In this document: piece by piece, positions 11,403-22,548 of the stretch
How the letters are laid out: each line of letters opens with the position of its first letter
How positions within the stretch are numbered: position 1 is the first letter of the stretch
Assembly: GCA_036362985.1 (NCBI GenBank)
Contig: JAYGXS010000005.1
Location: 28,798,314-28,862,313, forward strand
From: Ligula intestinalis
Taxonomy: Eukaryota > Platyhelminthes > Cestoda > Diphyllobothriidea > Diphyllobothriidae
Direction of reading: 5' to 3'
Length of the DNA stretch: 64,000 nucleotides
The notes under the pieces: generated by a model
Databases searched by the model: none
What the model was told of the DNA's origin: nothing
What the model saw: the letters and a program-made list of their open reading frames with translations, nothing else
Position numbers and translations under genes: made by a program

Positions 11403-11639
11403 AAGCTGGTCACGCTAGCCAAGTAGGCACAGAAGCATTAAGCTCACTGGCGGAGTTCAGGTCGAAAACCCTTTGTTGTGTCATAACTCGTTCGCATATT
11501 TTTGGGCACAAACGTCCCCACGATGAGCATTACTCCTATGCGTCATCTGGGCGCTTCCCAAAAGGTCAAGGATAGGGTAAAATTGTCAATAGAAGTGAAT
11601 ATGCGAGTTTCAAGAAGCAGTTCAGAGGAAGAAAATTCG

Positions 11640-12090
11640 ATCACTGGATCAAGAGTTTTATTTCCCTGACGTTTCGGATTCTATCGAGAATCCTTAATCA
11701 TCGGTAATGGTAGGATAATCGGAGCCATGCGCAGATAAATGTGAAACATGCACAGATTGCACGGTATTTATAGTCCGTAGCGGTTATCTGCATGCGCACT
11801 ATAATTATCAGCTCTTGTAGCCACCGCTTGAGGGTCAGTGTTGTTACTGGGCCCGACCTCCCCACTTGACTGATTTTCTTGCTCGGGCAATGTCTCAGTA
11901 CGCAATATGCAAATGTCAAATCGTTGCACTTATTCATGGACTGAAGGCCTGAGACCCATGACTCGAGCAGCTCGCGGCTCACGCGGTTGTAACTTTTTGC
12001 GAGGATTTTGGCCTCGTTAAACTCGAAAATATGGCCGGGTCCCGTCGTGTGAGCTGCAGTCCGGGAGTTAGCGTCTTTTTTTCCTCATAA
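11640..12090 (-). pseudogene. Penelope-like element 3' tail, family beta
   Basis: The reverse strand encodes SRELLESWVSGLQSMNKCNDL, then QVGRSG, matching the C-terminus and 3' tail of the Penelope copy at 46890-47480 over about 430 bp. The 3' end carries the hammerhead-like motif at 11666-11704. Upstream reverse transcriptase and nuclease parts are absent. Confidence 0.8.
11666..11704 (-). ncRNA. Hammerhead-like motif, Penelope beta type
   Basis: The reverse strand reads GATGATTAA, a stem of GGATTCTC/GATAGAATCC, then GAAACGTCAG. GAAAC and GUC are the canonical second box and cleavage triplet, and stem III is the two-base palindrome ACGU. The first box is offset from the stem by four bases, so activity is uncertain. 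Confidence 0.45.
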
Positions 12091-12610
12091 AATAGTGAGT
12101 TTACTATGACACCCCGTTGAAGCAGGGAGCTGGGGGACTAAGTAGTGACGGACTTCTCAAAGGAGACCGTAGAAAATTCAGATAGTAAATGGTCAGCATA
12201 CCTGCGTCGTGGATCGAATTTGAATAACTGGCATTCTAACCTCACAAACATGTAAGCCGAACACCACAGTCAGAAGCAAATATATGCCCCGTTTACAGGC
12301 TCGGTGAAGACCTGAAGTAAATTTACCTCACTAAAACACACTTAACTGCTCTGATTCTCCATCTCTAGCATCCGGTTTATGCGTGCAAAGTTCAATGCTC
12401 GTCAGTAGTGCATATTTTTATCCGAATTCCCGATCTGGTCCCTTGCGTTTGATGAGAGGATTTTATGGTGACATCTCTCTGCTGTTTGGAGATCTAAAAT
12501 AAATGGATTACCATTTCCCCACATTTCCCATTTCAGAAAGTAACATTAGTATGGCCTTAGAAGTAGACATCTGACTCCATGAAATGGGGTTCTTATTTTG
12601 TTTTTCACAG
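12091..12610. other. End of tektin intron 1, nothing recognised
   Basis: No repeat or coding relic was recognised before the polypyrimidine-rich acceptor of exon 2. Confidence 0.5.
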
Positions 12611-12681
12611 GAACTCGACGTCCTCAACAAGTCAGCTGCGTTGTACAAGCGAACGATCGAACAACTCAATAACCAGATCAA
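12611..12681 (+). CDS. Tektin, exon 2 of 5 (residues 175-198)
   Basis: This 71-bp exon encodes ELDVLNKSAALYKRTIEQLN and NQI plus two bases of the next lysine codon. It sits between a TTTTTCACAG acceptor and a GTAAGC donor. It continues the first coiled coil, and the length (3n+2) fits the one-base start of exon 3. No open frame of its own would reveal it; the frame and the tektin heptad pattern do. Confidence 0.93.
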
Positions 12682-13578
12682 GTAAGCCCTAGTTGGTCCT
12701 TTGTTTGTTCTCCTTTACCGATTGTTTAGCATCTTGCTGGATTGCTGCTTGCTGTTTCAATTTACGTCCTAGCAGCGAAATATTAAATGTCCGTTTTCTT
12801 TCAAGAGCAGAATGTGGCATCCTGATTTTGTCGGACAACAATTTTGCCCTTCGATTTGACCGTGATGTTTGTATCGTGATAATATCAGTACATGTCAGTT
12901 GCCTATAGCACCTGATTTAATATATCCGGTTGTAGTTTTAATCACACTGATTGGTTATTGATAGAGAGACATATTTTATTCTGAAAATATCATTCCAAAA
13001 CTTTCAGCAAAAAATATCCTCCAAAATGTACAAAGTAAGGCACACAAATCCACAACAGCGAGGAATCAAAAGTAATCCATAAACGACAATAACTGCAATT
13101 TTCGACATCGTTAATAAATATGATTGGAATATGCGTCAAATATTGCCAAATTGAGCTGCCTTCAAAACGGCGCTAGTGTCGTGACTCTATACACCTGACC
13201 TCATTGTAGTTCAAATAAAGAATGAGGGGTGGGCGACGTATATATAAGAACATTTACATGCGAATGGAGGGAGGAAAAAAGTCGCGGCTCAATTTGAAAA
13301 GCTCTCCAAAGCTAGTTTTGGATTGCGTTTCTATTTATGTAATCCGCAAAAGTACGACTTCGTAACCGACCCTGGAGCCGGAGAGTCAAGCAAACTTTAA
13401 GTACTACGGCTGCCTTGTTATTTGAAGTGAAGAGTTTATTAAGCTAAGTTCAGGATCAGCCTAGAAAGGTTTGCATTTTTTCTAGTATACCTCTCTTACT
13501 ACTGAAGACTCGCCTGATTACTTGGCTTTGTAGTGATTGGTGCTTGATTATGCTTATTTATCCTCACTCAAATTGCAG
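12682..13578 (+). other. Tektin intron 2 (0.9 kb)
   Basis: GTAAGC donor and AATTGCAG acceptor. The intron is partly made of the dispersed repeat at 12963-13310. Confidence 0.9.
12963..13310 (+). repeat. Dispersed repeat R1, copy A
   Basis: The block starting GAGAGACATATTTTATT and ending CTCAATTTGAAAAGCTCTCC matches 24715-25050 in the same orientation, with scattered small gaps. No coding potential was recognised. It could be the antisense 3' end of an unidentified retroelement, since the start resembles a reversed polyadenylation region. Confidence 0.75.
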
Positions 13579-13951
13579 ACGCGATCGTGATGTAAAGCAG
13601 GACCTCGAGATGGCCTGGAGCGACAAGCACGAGGCAGACATGCTGGATACCGAGGGTGGTCACCTAAAACCCACCTCCACCAATAAACAGCACTATCCTG
13701 GCGAGGCACGCGCCTACCCACAGGCCGCACAGTCTACGGTTGAGTCCTGGACTCAGCATCCACATGACATTATTCTGCGAGCGGAGCACGAGCGTATGGC
13801 CAGTGAGCAGTTGCTGCATCTCGCCTGCAACATCATTAACGATGTCACGCGTGATGTTATTCATCAGAAGGATATTGTCAATGCGGCCTTTCAGAAGAGG
13901 CTTGATGAATATGAGGCTGACAAGTTCAGACTCACAGGCCAGCTCAAAGCG
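13579..13951 (+). CDS. Tektin, exon 3 of 5 (residues 198-322)
   Basis: The exon completes the split lysine codon and encodes the central part of the protein. RDRDVKQDLEMAWSDK (residues 199-214) is the conserved EMDWSDK-like motif between the two helical halves. WTQHPHDIILRAEHERMASE begins the second half. It ends at QLKA before a GTGAGT donor, phase 0. The open frame runs on into the intron for a few codons, which are not part of the protein. Confidence 0.96.
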
Positions 13952-14069
13952 GTGAGTAGAATTTTGGGCAACAGTAGTTTCTGTAGCGCACCTCATTAAT
14001 CCTTAGTTCCTAGCATTTTGTCCTACGAACAAGGTGGTTATAGGGTTTTCTGGGTGGCGAATTGGATAG

Positions 14070-14540
14070 GCAATGGAATATACCTTAATAACTGCTGTAT
14101 GCATTTTTATTCTATTGTTTTTAGATATATTGTTGATTTTTATCTGTATATTTTCGTAATCTGTATTATCTTTTAACGTATTGTGGGAAAACCCGATTAC
14201 CAAAACCCAAGTTTCTTGATATTCCTGAAAAATAGAAATGGTGCTTTGGAGGTCGTCTGCTTCAATTTACCTGAGGACCAACTTACCGTTCTGGAATTAG
14301 ATTAGTATAGTCCGCGGCGCCAAGCGCTGCGCACACTTTCCATTTACATGCGGAACAACTTACTCCTAGCGGCCGCGGGAAACAAATTCGACCATATTTT
14401 TTCACTTTCAATTTAATTATAAAATTTCCTTCCCTTTATTTTTTTATTTCCCCACCCCAAAACCCTATAATTACCTTTTGTAGGACAAAATGCTGATACT
14501 AGGGCTATATCAGGTGCACTAAATGAACTACTTTTGCAGA
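14070..14540 (+). repeat. Dispersed repeat R2, copy A
   Basis: From AATGGAATATACCTT to GAACTACTTTTGCAG the block is similar to 21423-21840, including ACGTATTGTG, ATTACCAAA, CCCACCC-AAAACCCTATAATTACC and GACAAAATGCTG. It is not coding. Copy B lacks an internal GC-rich segment at about 14330-14400. Confidence 0.75.
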
Positions 14541-14799
14541 ATTTTGTTTTAATAGATGTGACTGTTTGAACTGCCCAGTTTAAATCCATTAAAAATTACT
14601 GACGAGTGTTTCTGCAGCCCACTGAGTTGTTATTTTATATAAAGTTGTCGTCAGTTTGTTGGGTTTTTTGAGAGTTAAGAATCAAAAATTTTGTAAGTAG
14701 GGTATGGGTTTAGGTTTGGGGGGTGTTCGGTTATGAATTGAGAACAGGGTATTTAAGCCAAGTTCAAAGCTAAGGAAAAGATAACGGACCGTAATTGCT

Positions 14800-15540
14800 A
14801 ATTTTAACTTCTAAGTCTAACCATTATGCCTAACTACGAAGTCCAACTGCTAGTCCTAACTACTAAACCTATTCACTGCCCGTAACTCCTAGGCCTAACA
14901 AATAACCTAAATTACTAGTCCTAGCTATTAACCACAACACAAACTCCCCTAACTCCACCCGGAAACCAACTGCCAAATTTTCCAATTAAAACCCTTAACC
15001 TAAACGTCAATCCCTAGCCCACCGCACCTTAACCTAACTCCACAACCTTTTTGGCAAAATTTCCTAATTTTAAATCCCCTAAAAAAATTCCTGTCCATAA
15101 TTGTCCATGAATGGAAGACAGTTTCGGCAGGACACTCAAATCGTTTAAGTAACCATACCATACGGTAAGCATCAAGTGCGGCTCCAGGACCATTCCTCAA
15201 CTCCGACTACTAACTTTATCATCTAACCCTACTTTCTATTACTAACTATCGAGTGTAACTACTTATACTAATAGCTTAACCTTATTGCTCATAGCAACCA
15301 CTAACCTAAGCATCGACCCATATAAACTAATCCCAACAGCTAATCCTATCTGCTACTCCTGTAGGACCTGTCTCGACTCAAAACACCCTAGCTCAGACGG
15401 GAAGCCAAATGCTAAGTTTCTTAATCACGGTCCTAAACGTAAAGCGCCAATCTCTAGCTTACCAAGCCAAAATCTAACTCCATACACCTATGGACAAAGT
15501 AATCTAATTGTAGCCATACCAATCAAACCTTAAAACCCTG
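14800..15540 (+). repeat. Degenerate CTAAC/CCTAA-rich tract
   Basis: Short CTAACTACT, CCTAACTCC and TAACCTAA units recur without strict period across this stretch. Similar shorter tracts occur at 3650-3725, 38190-38320, 42690-42790 (reverse), 45690-45790 (reverse) and 56330-56420. The units resemble the CCCTAA telomere repeat but are too irregular to call interstitial telomere. Confidence 0.6.
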
Positions 15541-18500
15541 TCCATAAACGCCTAAGAGAATGCGAGCCAGCGTAATCGTGGCTACTCAAATCATTTCAGC
15601 AAACCATGAGGTATTCACCAAATCCCCTGTAGGACCATTCGTCTGCAACCTTGTTCGAAACGTCCGAAACTACTTCATGCTTCTTACGCCGACCACGCGA
15701 TGACTAGAGGAAAAGAGCATGGCCAGTGGCGGCAAGCATAAAAACAATGGCGGCTAATGCCCACAAGTCTGTTTACACGTTTCACACATGTGCTGGTTAT
15801 CCATTCCATTTATGTCAGTTATTACCGAAGGAGTCATAGATTCACCGCAGAGGCTTAAGTTAATAGGTAAAATCCTAGTCGCTGCTATCTTCAAGCCCGG
15901 TTCCGGAGGGGAGAAGAAGTGAGACGCTAGACAGGAGGATTCGTGTAATCTGTACAGACGTAGTGGAGAAAAAAGCAGGAGAGGGTTGATCGTCAGACGA
16001 GTGCACAACTACCCGCGAGAGGACCGATGTCCGAAGTGTGTGAGCGTAACAGTCGTCACAGTGAGTTTCTGTGTGGGTCAGCCACAGGCAGATGATTGGT
16101 CAAACTCATTTGGGGTAGACAGGCTGGCGCACGCGCACTTGCTAGCAGCCATATGAAGTTGAGTGTGGGCAGAGTTTATGCAATGTGCAGCACCTGCCAT
16201 TGGCTGTCCCAAAGGCGGGCCGAAAACTGCAATTACGTGACCAAATGCGTGGAATGGCGCTCGAGGTTTAAGGTTCTACAGGGTCACTACAGCCTGTCCG
16301 GGCCTGTCGGTTGACCGGTGGAGAGATTGCGTACAGTTATTGATGTGATGTGTGCCTCTGTTTCACGCGTCCCGCGTAGGTATAGCAATGGTTAAAGATT
16401 GAAGCAAGCTCAGAGTAGTCCAAGGCAGCGGCGCTACAGCCCATTTGCAGACAAAAAGATGGAATGACAAAAAATGTCACTTTTGCATTTAAATCACTAA
16501 AAATATTTTCGCTTGCTGATTTCTCAGATTGATGTTGAAACTTCACTAGTACGTGCGCATTGCTCAGCCGACATTTTCACAATTAAATGCTGGTTGGTCA
16601 TATGTTTAAGCCTACCCTGTGCAAGCAGGATAGCTGATCCATATATTTTTTTGACTGCCAGAGCTGCAGTACAGTCGAGATGTTTTACAAAGTTTTCGTA
16701 ATGTCACCTTAGTCTCTGTGTGAATAAAAATTTGCTCGGTTTCGTGGAACAAGTTAGTGGAAAATGGCGCCACGCCTCAAACACGTATATGCCCCTTGTT
16801 CCGGACAGACCATCATGGTCTAGGTGCAGTAGTTGGCGTCCATACAGGCCGGAGGACAACCAGTCACAGGCTTCTTCCTCACCAATCGACACTTCGACCG
16901 TCAATTTCAAGTAGTTTCACCATGTGACAGGCGGGAAGCAGGTACGGTAAATTGCTCCCGAACTACAATGTATGAATAGATTTTTGATGCATCTACCATA
17001 CTAGCTCTTTCTTCTATCACGCGCCCGTGCCCGGTATCATGGCAGAGTCAACAAGACTGGAGGTATGAACGGACTCAGGTGGCTGGCAGGGCAAAAATTA
17101 ACACCTAAGCCTAGCCCCGTGCTGCGGAGGTCCAGGAAAAACACTTGAACAGAATTTGAGCAAGACACCAGCAACAAGATGGGAGGGAGAGCAGCGGCCC
17201 GGATCCGCCGCCGTCATGGTGTGGGTCTACATGTCACTACATCTTTATGTCATCAAAAACAACTCAGTTAGTTTACTGATTCCCATATGACAGGCCTTCA
17301 CACCGATGTCGCACTTCCAGAGAGACCACAGGCCACGTTTTATGATCATTCGTGCTGATGTGAGCTTACTATGCTGTGTCTGGTCCTTTATAAAAAAGGA
17401 AGCTAATATTTTGGAGTTGGGACTACGAGGGAGCGTTCAACGAGTAGGGTTGAAACCAGCCGAGAAAAAAACCATTTGCTGTCGGAGCTCGAACTGTAAC
17501 AGGACAGCTTGAGATCACTGCTGTTACGGCCTAAATAATACCGCCAAGGGGAAGCAGCACACAGCAAAAGCACATGATGACCTGTTGAGGGACTTCGCTT
17601 GCGTAGTGTTGTAACCCTGTCGGCTGGATTTCATTTATGTGCAGCTTGCACTGTCCAGTAACAAAAGTTTACCCGATGTGAGCTCGTTAAACGAAGACAT
17701 GCATAAATCGGGAACAGCTGCCCTGTAAGTCTGTCTGTCGCTGCTAGTGGTCGGTTCTGGTATCTGGTACACTCTCCTTGGCAAGGAGCACTTATATACC
17801 CCCACCCCAAACAGAAGCTTTGAAGATGAATCACTCGCCGTATGTGCGGCTCTGCGCCAAAACCAGAAAAAAAAGGGTTAGATTTCAGGTGCGAGTTACT
17901 GTTAGCTATAGGGGCCGTGTTTAAGGTAAGGCTTGGGTCTAGATAACAGCTATTGTTTAAGTCGGTGTTCGAATTTGTGTTAGGATTAGGACACAGGGCT
18001 ACGATTATCTGTCTTGTAATTATGCGCGGGGCCGTTTTTATTACGTGAGCGATGCATGCCTATTGCCATCTTCTGTCCTTATTTTCTTCCGTCCCGTTCT
18101 TCTGCGATCGGAGCTTGTTTGTGCCGGGAGTGTGCGCCTACCAATCCTGGTAGGTGCTACAACCTTCTCTTCGAGACTGACTGGCAAACTGACTGCAACG
18201 CTGAGAAACTTTAATTTGGTGTGACGGATGACTCCCACTCCGTCGTCCGCTTGTGCAGTGCGTGTATAAAGTTACCTGCTTGTCGTCGTAGGTGTTAGTT
18301 GCGGGGTTGGGGAGGGGAGGCGGTTGAATAGAACATAAAGAGTGGAATGTACATAAGGACCAAATTTATTGATGCACGTTGGACGCCGCTCCCTCCCCCA
18401 ACAAGGACTGCGCCTAGGGCAGCGGCAGCATGTGTAGAACAAACAGCGGGATGATGGATTCACTGCAGGCCCGGGTGGACGCTGAGGCGTGTCCGGACTG

Positions 18501-19195
18501 TGTTAATTCCCGTCGGCAATGAAAGAGTCTGTGCTATTGCTGGATCTTGTAGGTGAGTGTAAGCAGGGCCTGGGGTATTGTGTTCAGGATAGTTATGGGT
18601 GCTCAGATGAATGCGTGCTCACGTTCAACCCGGTAAAAACAGTCCGACCGGCCGTACGGCCTGCGGCACTGAGCCCCCTCCCCCTGCAATCCGGGTGAAT
18701 AAACTTTGCGTGACAGGATGAGGCCCAACGGCGGTGGGCGGTGTAGATACGGCGGTCAACTACATGTGCTCTATTGTAGGAACCATTATGTTCCACTCTT
18801 TTCGGTGCCGGTTAAATTGAAGTATTCGAATAGATGCGGCTGTTCGTGTTCCGGGTGTTCGCGTGAGTAAAAGAGAAAACTGGTCAAGCAATGGAACAGT
18901 TCCTTTTTTGAGCTGTGAAACTCGTGCAGGAGTTCAGCGTTGGAGATAGCAGAAACTGCAACAAAAGGCGACAACTATAGGAGCTGCAAGCCAATTGATT
19001 ATCTGGAGGTGATTGTGCTGGGCTATGTACGTCTACACCAAATCGATACATCGATTGATTGAGGTCCCATTCGTGGACCAAGCTTCAATCAAGTTTCGGT
19101 TCATTTCGTTTCCGGTGTGGGCGATTATCTTGACGGCTGCGAATTTGAACTCATGACCCGTTTCGTCGCTCCGTCCTACAGCCAACACGACAACA
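15541..19195. other. Intronic stretch of 3.6 kb, nothing recognised
   Basis: There are many short open frames below 85 codons but none with a recognisable domain. Small C-rich runs occur near 18390. No RNA gene was found. Confidence 0.45.
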
Positions 19196-19380
19196 CGGCG
19201 GACCCGGGGCTCAATGGTTAGAGCGTTCGCCTCTGACCGGAGAGACGCGAGTTCGAAACTCGGGGTTAGCGGCAATTTCCACTGCTACTTTGGAGTTGAG
19301 GTAGCACCACCTGATGACGCCTAATGAGGCAGAAGAGGCATTTGTGGATGTCCCTTGTGTTTTTCGGTAATAAATTAGTG
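19196..19380 (+). mobile_element. tRNA-headed hammerhead repeat, copy 4 (variant)
   Basis: The head reads GGGGCTCAATGGTTAGAGCG with a GAGTTCGAAACTCGG B-box. The ribozyme part has CTGATGA (19311-19317) and stem II CGCCTAATGAGGCA. That stem carries a C-G pair where other copies have G-C, a compensatory change. GAAG replaces GAAA, and stem III is altered. CACCAC before the first box can pair with GTGG downstream. Confidence 0.6.
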
Positions 19381-19433
19381 ACTTATATTATTTTATGCGC
19401 GATGCAAGCCCGCGTTTGATTTGACCGTTGCAG

Positions 19434-19661
19434 TTACCAGAACAGGTTAGGCCTGAGATGCGGTACAATACCCAAAATTACTCCCTGGTATTTGGGCGGT
19501 CTTTGGCTTTCATCACCCTTTCGTGCATGGTTGCTTTGAACTGGTGTACAATTCCGGAACCTGGTCCCGCTACAATACATTTCACCACTTCTGCGACGTC
19601 CCTGATGTACGGCAGAGCCTACCATACCCTCGGTGGCGTTTTTCTGTTTGGTTATGGGCAT
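19434..19661 (-). pseudogene. Penelope-like element fragment (linker before GIY-YIG)
   Basis: The reverse strand encodes ALPYIRDVAEVVKCI, then GIVHQFKATMHERVMKAKDR and VLYRISGLTCSG. These align with RALPYVKNIAEAVSRL, HRPEATIRRRVMRPKD and VVYRIWCSCG of the copy at 47398-47994. The piece covers the region between the reverse transcriptase and the GIY-YIG nuclease and stops at the first nuclease residues. Confidence 0.75.
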
Positions 19662-19883
19662 CGTTGGATGTTAATCTGTGTATGTTACCGTTTTTCTCTC
19701 TCCGTCAACTTACAACTGCATATGTGAAAATGAATATATAACTGGATATTTTGCTCACTGAGCGGGAAAAAATAAGTCATTCCGGGATTCACAAATCGTA
19801 CTTTTATATTTCGAAAGGCTGAGTGCACTACTTTCGAACTGATGCCGATCCACGTAATTTCAATGGTTTAACCTCGATTTCAG

Positions 19884-20038
19884 ACCTGCGATGAGATCGC
19901 GGCAATGGAGAAAAATATCAAGGAACTGGAGCTTGCCATTGCAGCCAAGGACGCCTACGTTCAGACTGTTCAAACTCGTCTGCATCTGCACAATAAGAGG
20001 CCAAACGTGGAAAATTGTCGGGACCCACCACAAAAGGC
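19884..20038 (+). CDS. Tektin, exon 4 of 5 (residues 323-374), nonapeptide exon
   Basis: The exon encodes the second half's coiled coil, then RPNVENCRD at residues 361-369. This nonapeptide is the hallmark of tektins, usually RPNVELCRD; Asn replaces the Leu here. The donor GTAAGT splits an alanine codon (phase 2). The acceptor is CGATTTCAG. Confidence 0.96.
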
Positions 20039-21422
20039 GTAAGTTGACTTGATCAAGTCCAAGGTCTAAGTATGTTCTTAACTAGGTGTTCTCGTAGGCG
20101 TTGGGTGGGCATACCTGTCTAACTCTATCCTTGGAAAATAAAAAAGTCTGTTATGAAATTACCAAAAGCCTAGATGTTCGCCCAACCAACTACACTTAAC
20201 TGGAAATCAATAGTAAGAGCAGAAAAATAAAGAAGTATTGGCATACTTAGTGCAACGGATTTGAGGCCTTAAAGGAGCATACACGTATTTACAAGGCCGG
20301 ATTACAATCGGACCGATCTGATAGTCTTCTTGAAGGGGTTAGCATGCTGAGTGGTTTTCTGGATCATCCGAAAGGTTGAGTAAAGCATTAATCATGTCGG
20401 CAGTTTGCGTGTTATCTCCACGCGCAAAGACTATGGGTAGATCAATAAAGTGGTGTGAGAACGAATAGTCAGAACGGCGTACAAGCGAGTTGGCAAGGGT
20501 GGTTTCTAACATGGTGTAGACGCCAATGCGAACATCATCGAGAAAGTGCAGCATACAGGCTAAAATGTCTGTAGATCTGACCATTCCGCGAACATGCATC
20601 TACATTTGGTGTAAAAACAGGAGCACGCGAGGCTAAAGATAATTATTTTATTTTTGTATTGTTTTTGAGCACTCATTCGGGAGAACGCAAATACTAAGTT
20701 AGCGAATTTTTTATGCAAAATGACTGTTAAGTTGTTATGCTTTTTTATCTTCCACCTACTACAACCTTTATGCGTGTACATATCTACTAACTGGTGTCCA
20801 AGTACACCGCATGCAGTATGTTCGAAAATTTTCAAACTTTAGTCAATAAACAAGGGGACTAAGAGACAAGCAATGAGATTGCCTCATCTATCATGACAGC
20901 CCTTAACAGCAATCTTTCAAGACTGAAGATGAAATCGCTGCCCATACTCTTTATCATATCTAACGTGTACACACGCTAATTACCGTTGTACAGAAAACGA
21001 AAACTTGTCGGATCGTCGGGAGAGAAAGATTGTATTTTTCCTACATTTAAGGTTTGCATCAGATCCGATTTCCCGAGACAAGGGAAATAACATAAAATAG
21101 ACGGGTTTTTTTCCAGCCCCCCCCCCCCCCGACAATTTAGTGACCGGTATGTATTGGCCATCTGAAAATGAGATCGGTAAGGTAGGCTGATGGTGATATG
21201 GTAAGTTACCGAGTCCTGGTTAGATTTACAAGCCTCCATCGTCTTCCAACCTGCCTTCATAACGGTTCAGCCCCGTTGAGTCTACGAGATCAATAACTGG
21301 TGGTGGTGGTGATGGTGATGGTGTGGATAGCCAGAAAAATAATCAATCTGCACAACCGAAGTGCACTTGAACCCGTACCAGAGGCCAGCTCCAAAGCGTC
21401 ACTTGATCGACATGGTTATCAG

Positions 21423-21476
21423 GTGGAATATACTTTGACAGTGGAATAAACTTTGACAGTGGAATTTACTTTGACT
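21423..21476 (+). repeat. Three tandem 18-bp units
   Basis: GTGGAATATACTTTGACA, GTGGAATAAACTTTGACA and GTGGAATTTACTTTGACT follow each other without gaps. The array sits at the left edge of repeat R2 copy B; copy A has a single diverged unit there. Confidence 0.9.
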
Positions 21477-21840
21477 ACTGCTATACGCATTTTATTTTAA
21501 TGTATTTACAAATACTGTTGATTTAAATCTGTATATTTTTCTTATCTATATTGCCGTTTAACGTATTGTGAAAAACCCCGATTACCAAATCACGGGTTTC
21601 TTAAAATTCTTGAAAAATACAAATGGTGGTTAGAAGGTCGTCTACTTAAATTTACCTGCGGTCCAACTTACGGTTCTGGGGTTAGCCTAGTAAAGTCCGC
21701 AGCGCTTTACACTTACTTCTAAAAAATTCCTTTCCTGCCTATCCTATGCCCCCACCCTCAAAACCCTATAATTACCGTTTTCGTGAGGCAAAATGCTGGG
21801 ACTAGGGGTATATGAGGTGTTCTATATAAACTACTTTTGC
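21423..21840 (+). repeat. Dispersed repeat R2, copy B
   Basis: Matches 14070-14540 in the same orientation. It lacks the GC-rich insert of copy A and carries the tandem units at its left end. It is not coding and its origin is unknown. Confidence 0.75.
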
Positions 21841-22469
21841 CGACAAGTCTACCCTTTTTCTGGATTAGCGCCCGAAACGGCAGAAAAAAGTGGTTCACCA
21901 GGCAACTTAAAACCAGAAATAACTGCCGTAAAAATCGTAGTGTATGATTTTGTTAAGAGAGCCTGAGGCAGACTGCCACTTTCGCTCTTCCCCAATAAAA
22001 TTCACAGTGGCAAGACAAGTGAATTCGTTTCACGAAGCATTGCCATATTATGCGAGGTTACGCATATGGCAGTGAGCATATGAGTACCTCCATTAAGTAA
22101 CATAAAATATTTAGATGCCCAACATGAGGAAGTACAAACATCACTCCAATATCAAACAACCTACTTCGGAATGACTATTCTTAACTTGGAATGCTCATCA
22201 AACGTTATTCAACAGCATTTACATGAGACATTACGGTGTTTCAGTTTTCAGCCGAAAGTAAGCATAATACTTATTACGGCAAAAATCTGGTACATAAAAT
22301 CTACACGAAGCACATATTTGACTGACCGTTGTCCTAAACGCCAACACGAGGGAGAGAAAGAGAACACAAGAAAGTGGATTCAAAAACTTGCATGGCATTG
22401 GCTCCCGGAAAAGCTGCGTATGTTTATGGTATCCCGTTTGGGCTGGCTGTAATCGTCCCAAACGTACAC
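21841..22469. other. Intronic stretch, nothing recognised
   Basis: AT-rich sequence with no recognisable coding relic or repeat. Confidence 0.45.
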
Positions 22470-22548
22470 TACCGACAACGACAAGGAAGACTGGACTGCT
22501 CACTTCTGGCTTATTGGCCCTCATCAGCCAACCCTAACCAACCCCAGG
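22470..22548 (-). mobile_element. Hammerhead repeat, copy 5 (ribozyme part only)
   Basis: The reverse strand shows CTGATGA, a stem II GGGCC...GCCA, GAAG, and the variant stem III GTGAGCAGT, then CCAGTC. The GAAGTG variant is shared with copies near 34485 and 44350, so it may define a subfamily. Confidence 0.6.

Larger units (their letters stand above)
8340..11460 (-). mobile_element. Non-LTR retrotransposon, Jockey/I-like, 5'-truncated and decayed
   Basis: Reading leftward on the - strand the order is an AP-type endonuclease (11402-10410), a reverse transcriptase broken by frameshifts (about 10380-8919), and a C-terminal region with a CCPDC...H-HH-FAC zinc-finger-like cluster (about 8600-8500). 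This is the order of a LINE ORF2. A stop codon at about 11415 and the missing first residues of the endonuclease mark the 5' end as lost or mutated. No ORF1 was seen. The clade is a guess from motif style. Confidence 0.85.
5083..12610 (+). other. Tektin intron 1 (7.5 kb), filled with retroelements
   Basis: The donor is GTATGT and the acceptor TTTTTCACAG. The intron holds a Penelope fragment, several hammerhead-type short repeats, a long antisense non-LTR element and a Penelope tail. All recognised coding relics here are on the - strand, opposite to tektin, which is the orientation least likely to disturb splicing or end transcripts early. Confidence 0.9.
13952..19883 (+). other. Tektin intron 3 (5.9 kb)
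   Basis: GTGAGT donor and GATTTCAG acceptor. It contains repeat R2, degenerate CCTAA-like tracts, a hammerhead repeat and a Penelope fragment. Confidence 0.9.

Noticed and set aside
19196..19275. Functional tRNA gene
   Set aside because: No acceptor stem can be formed, and the sequence continues into the hammerhead repeat.
20339..20599. 86-codon reverse frame in tektin intron 4
   Set aside because: The residue mix looks protein-like, but no family is recognised and there is no splice or promoter context.
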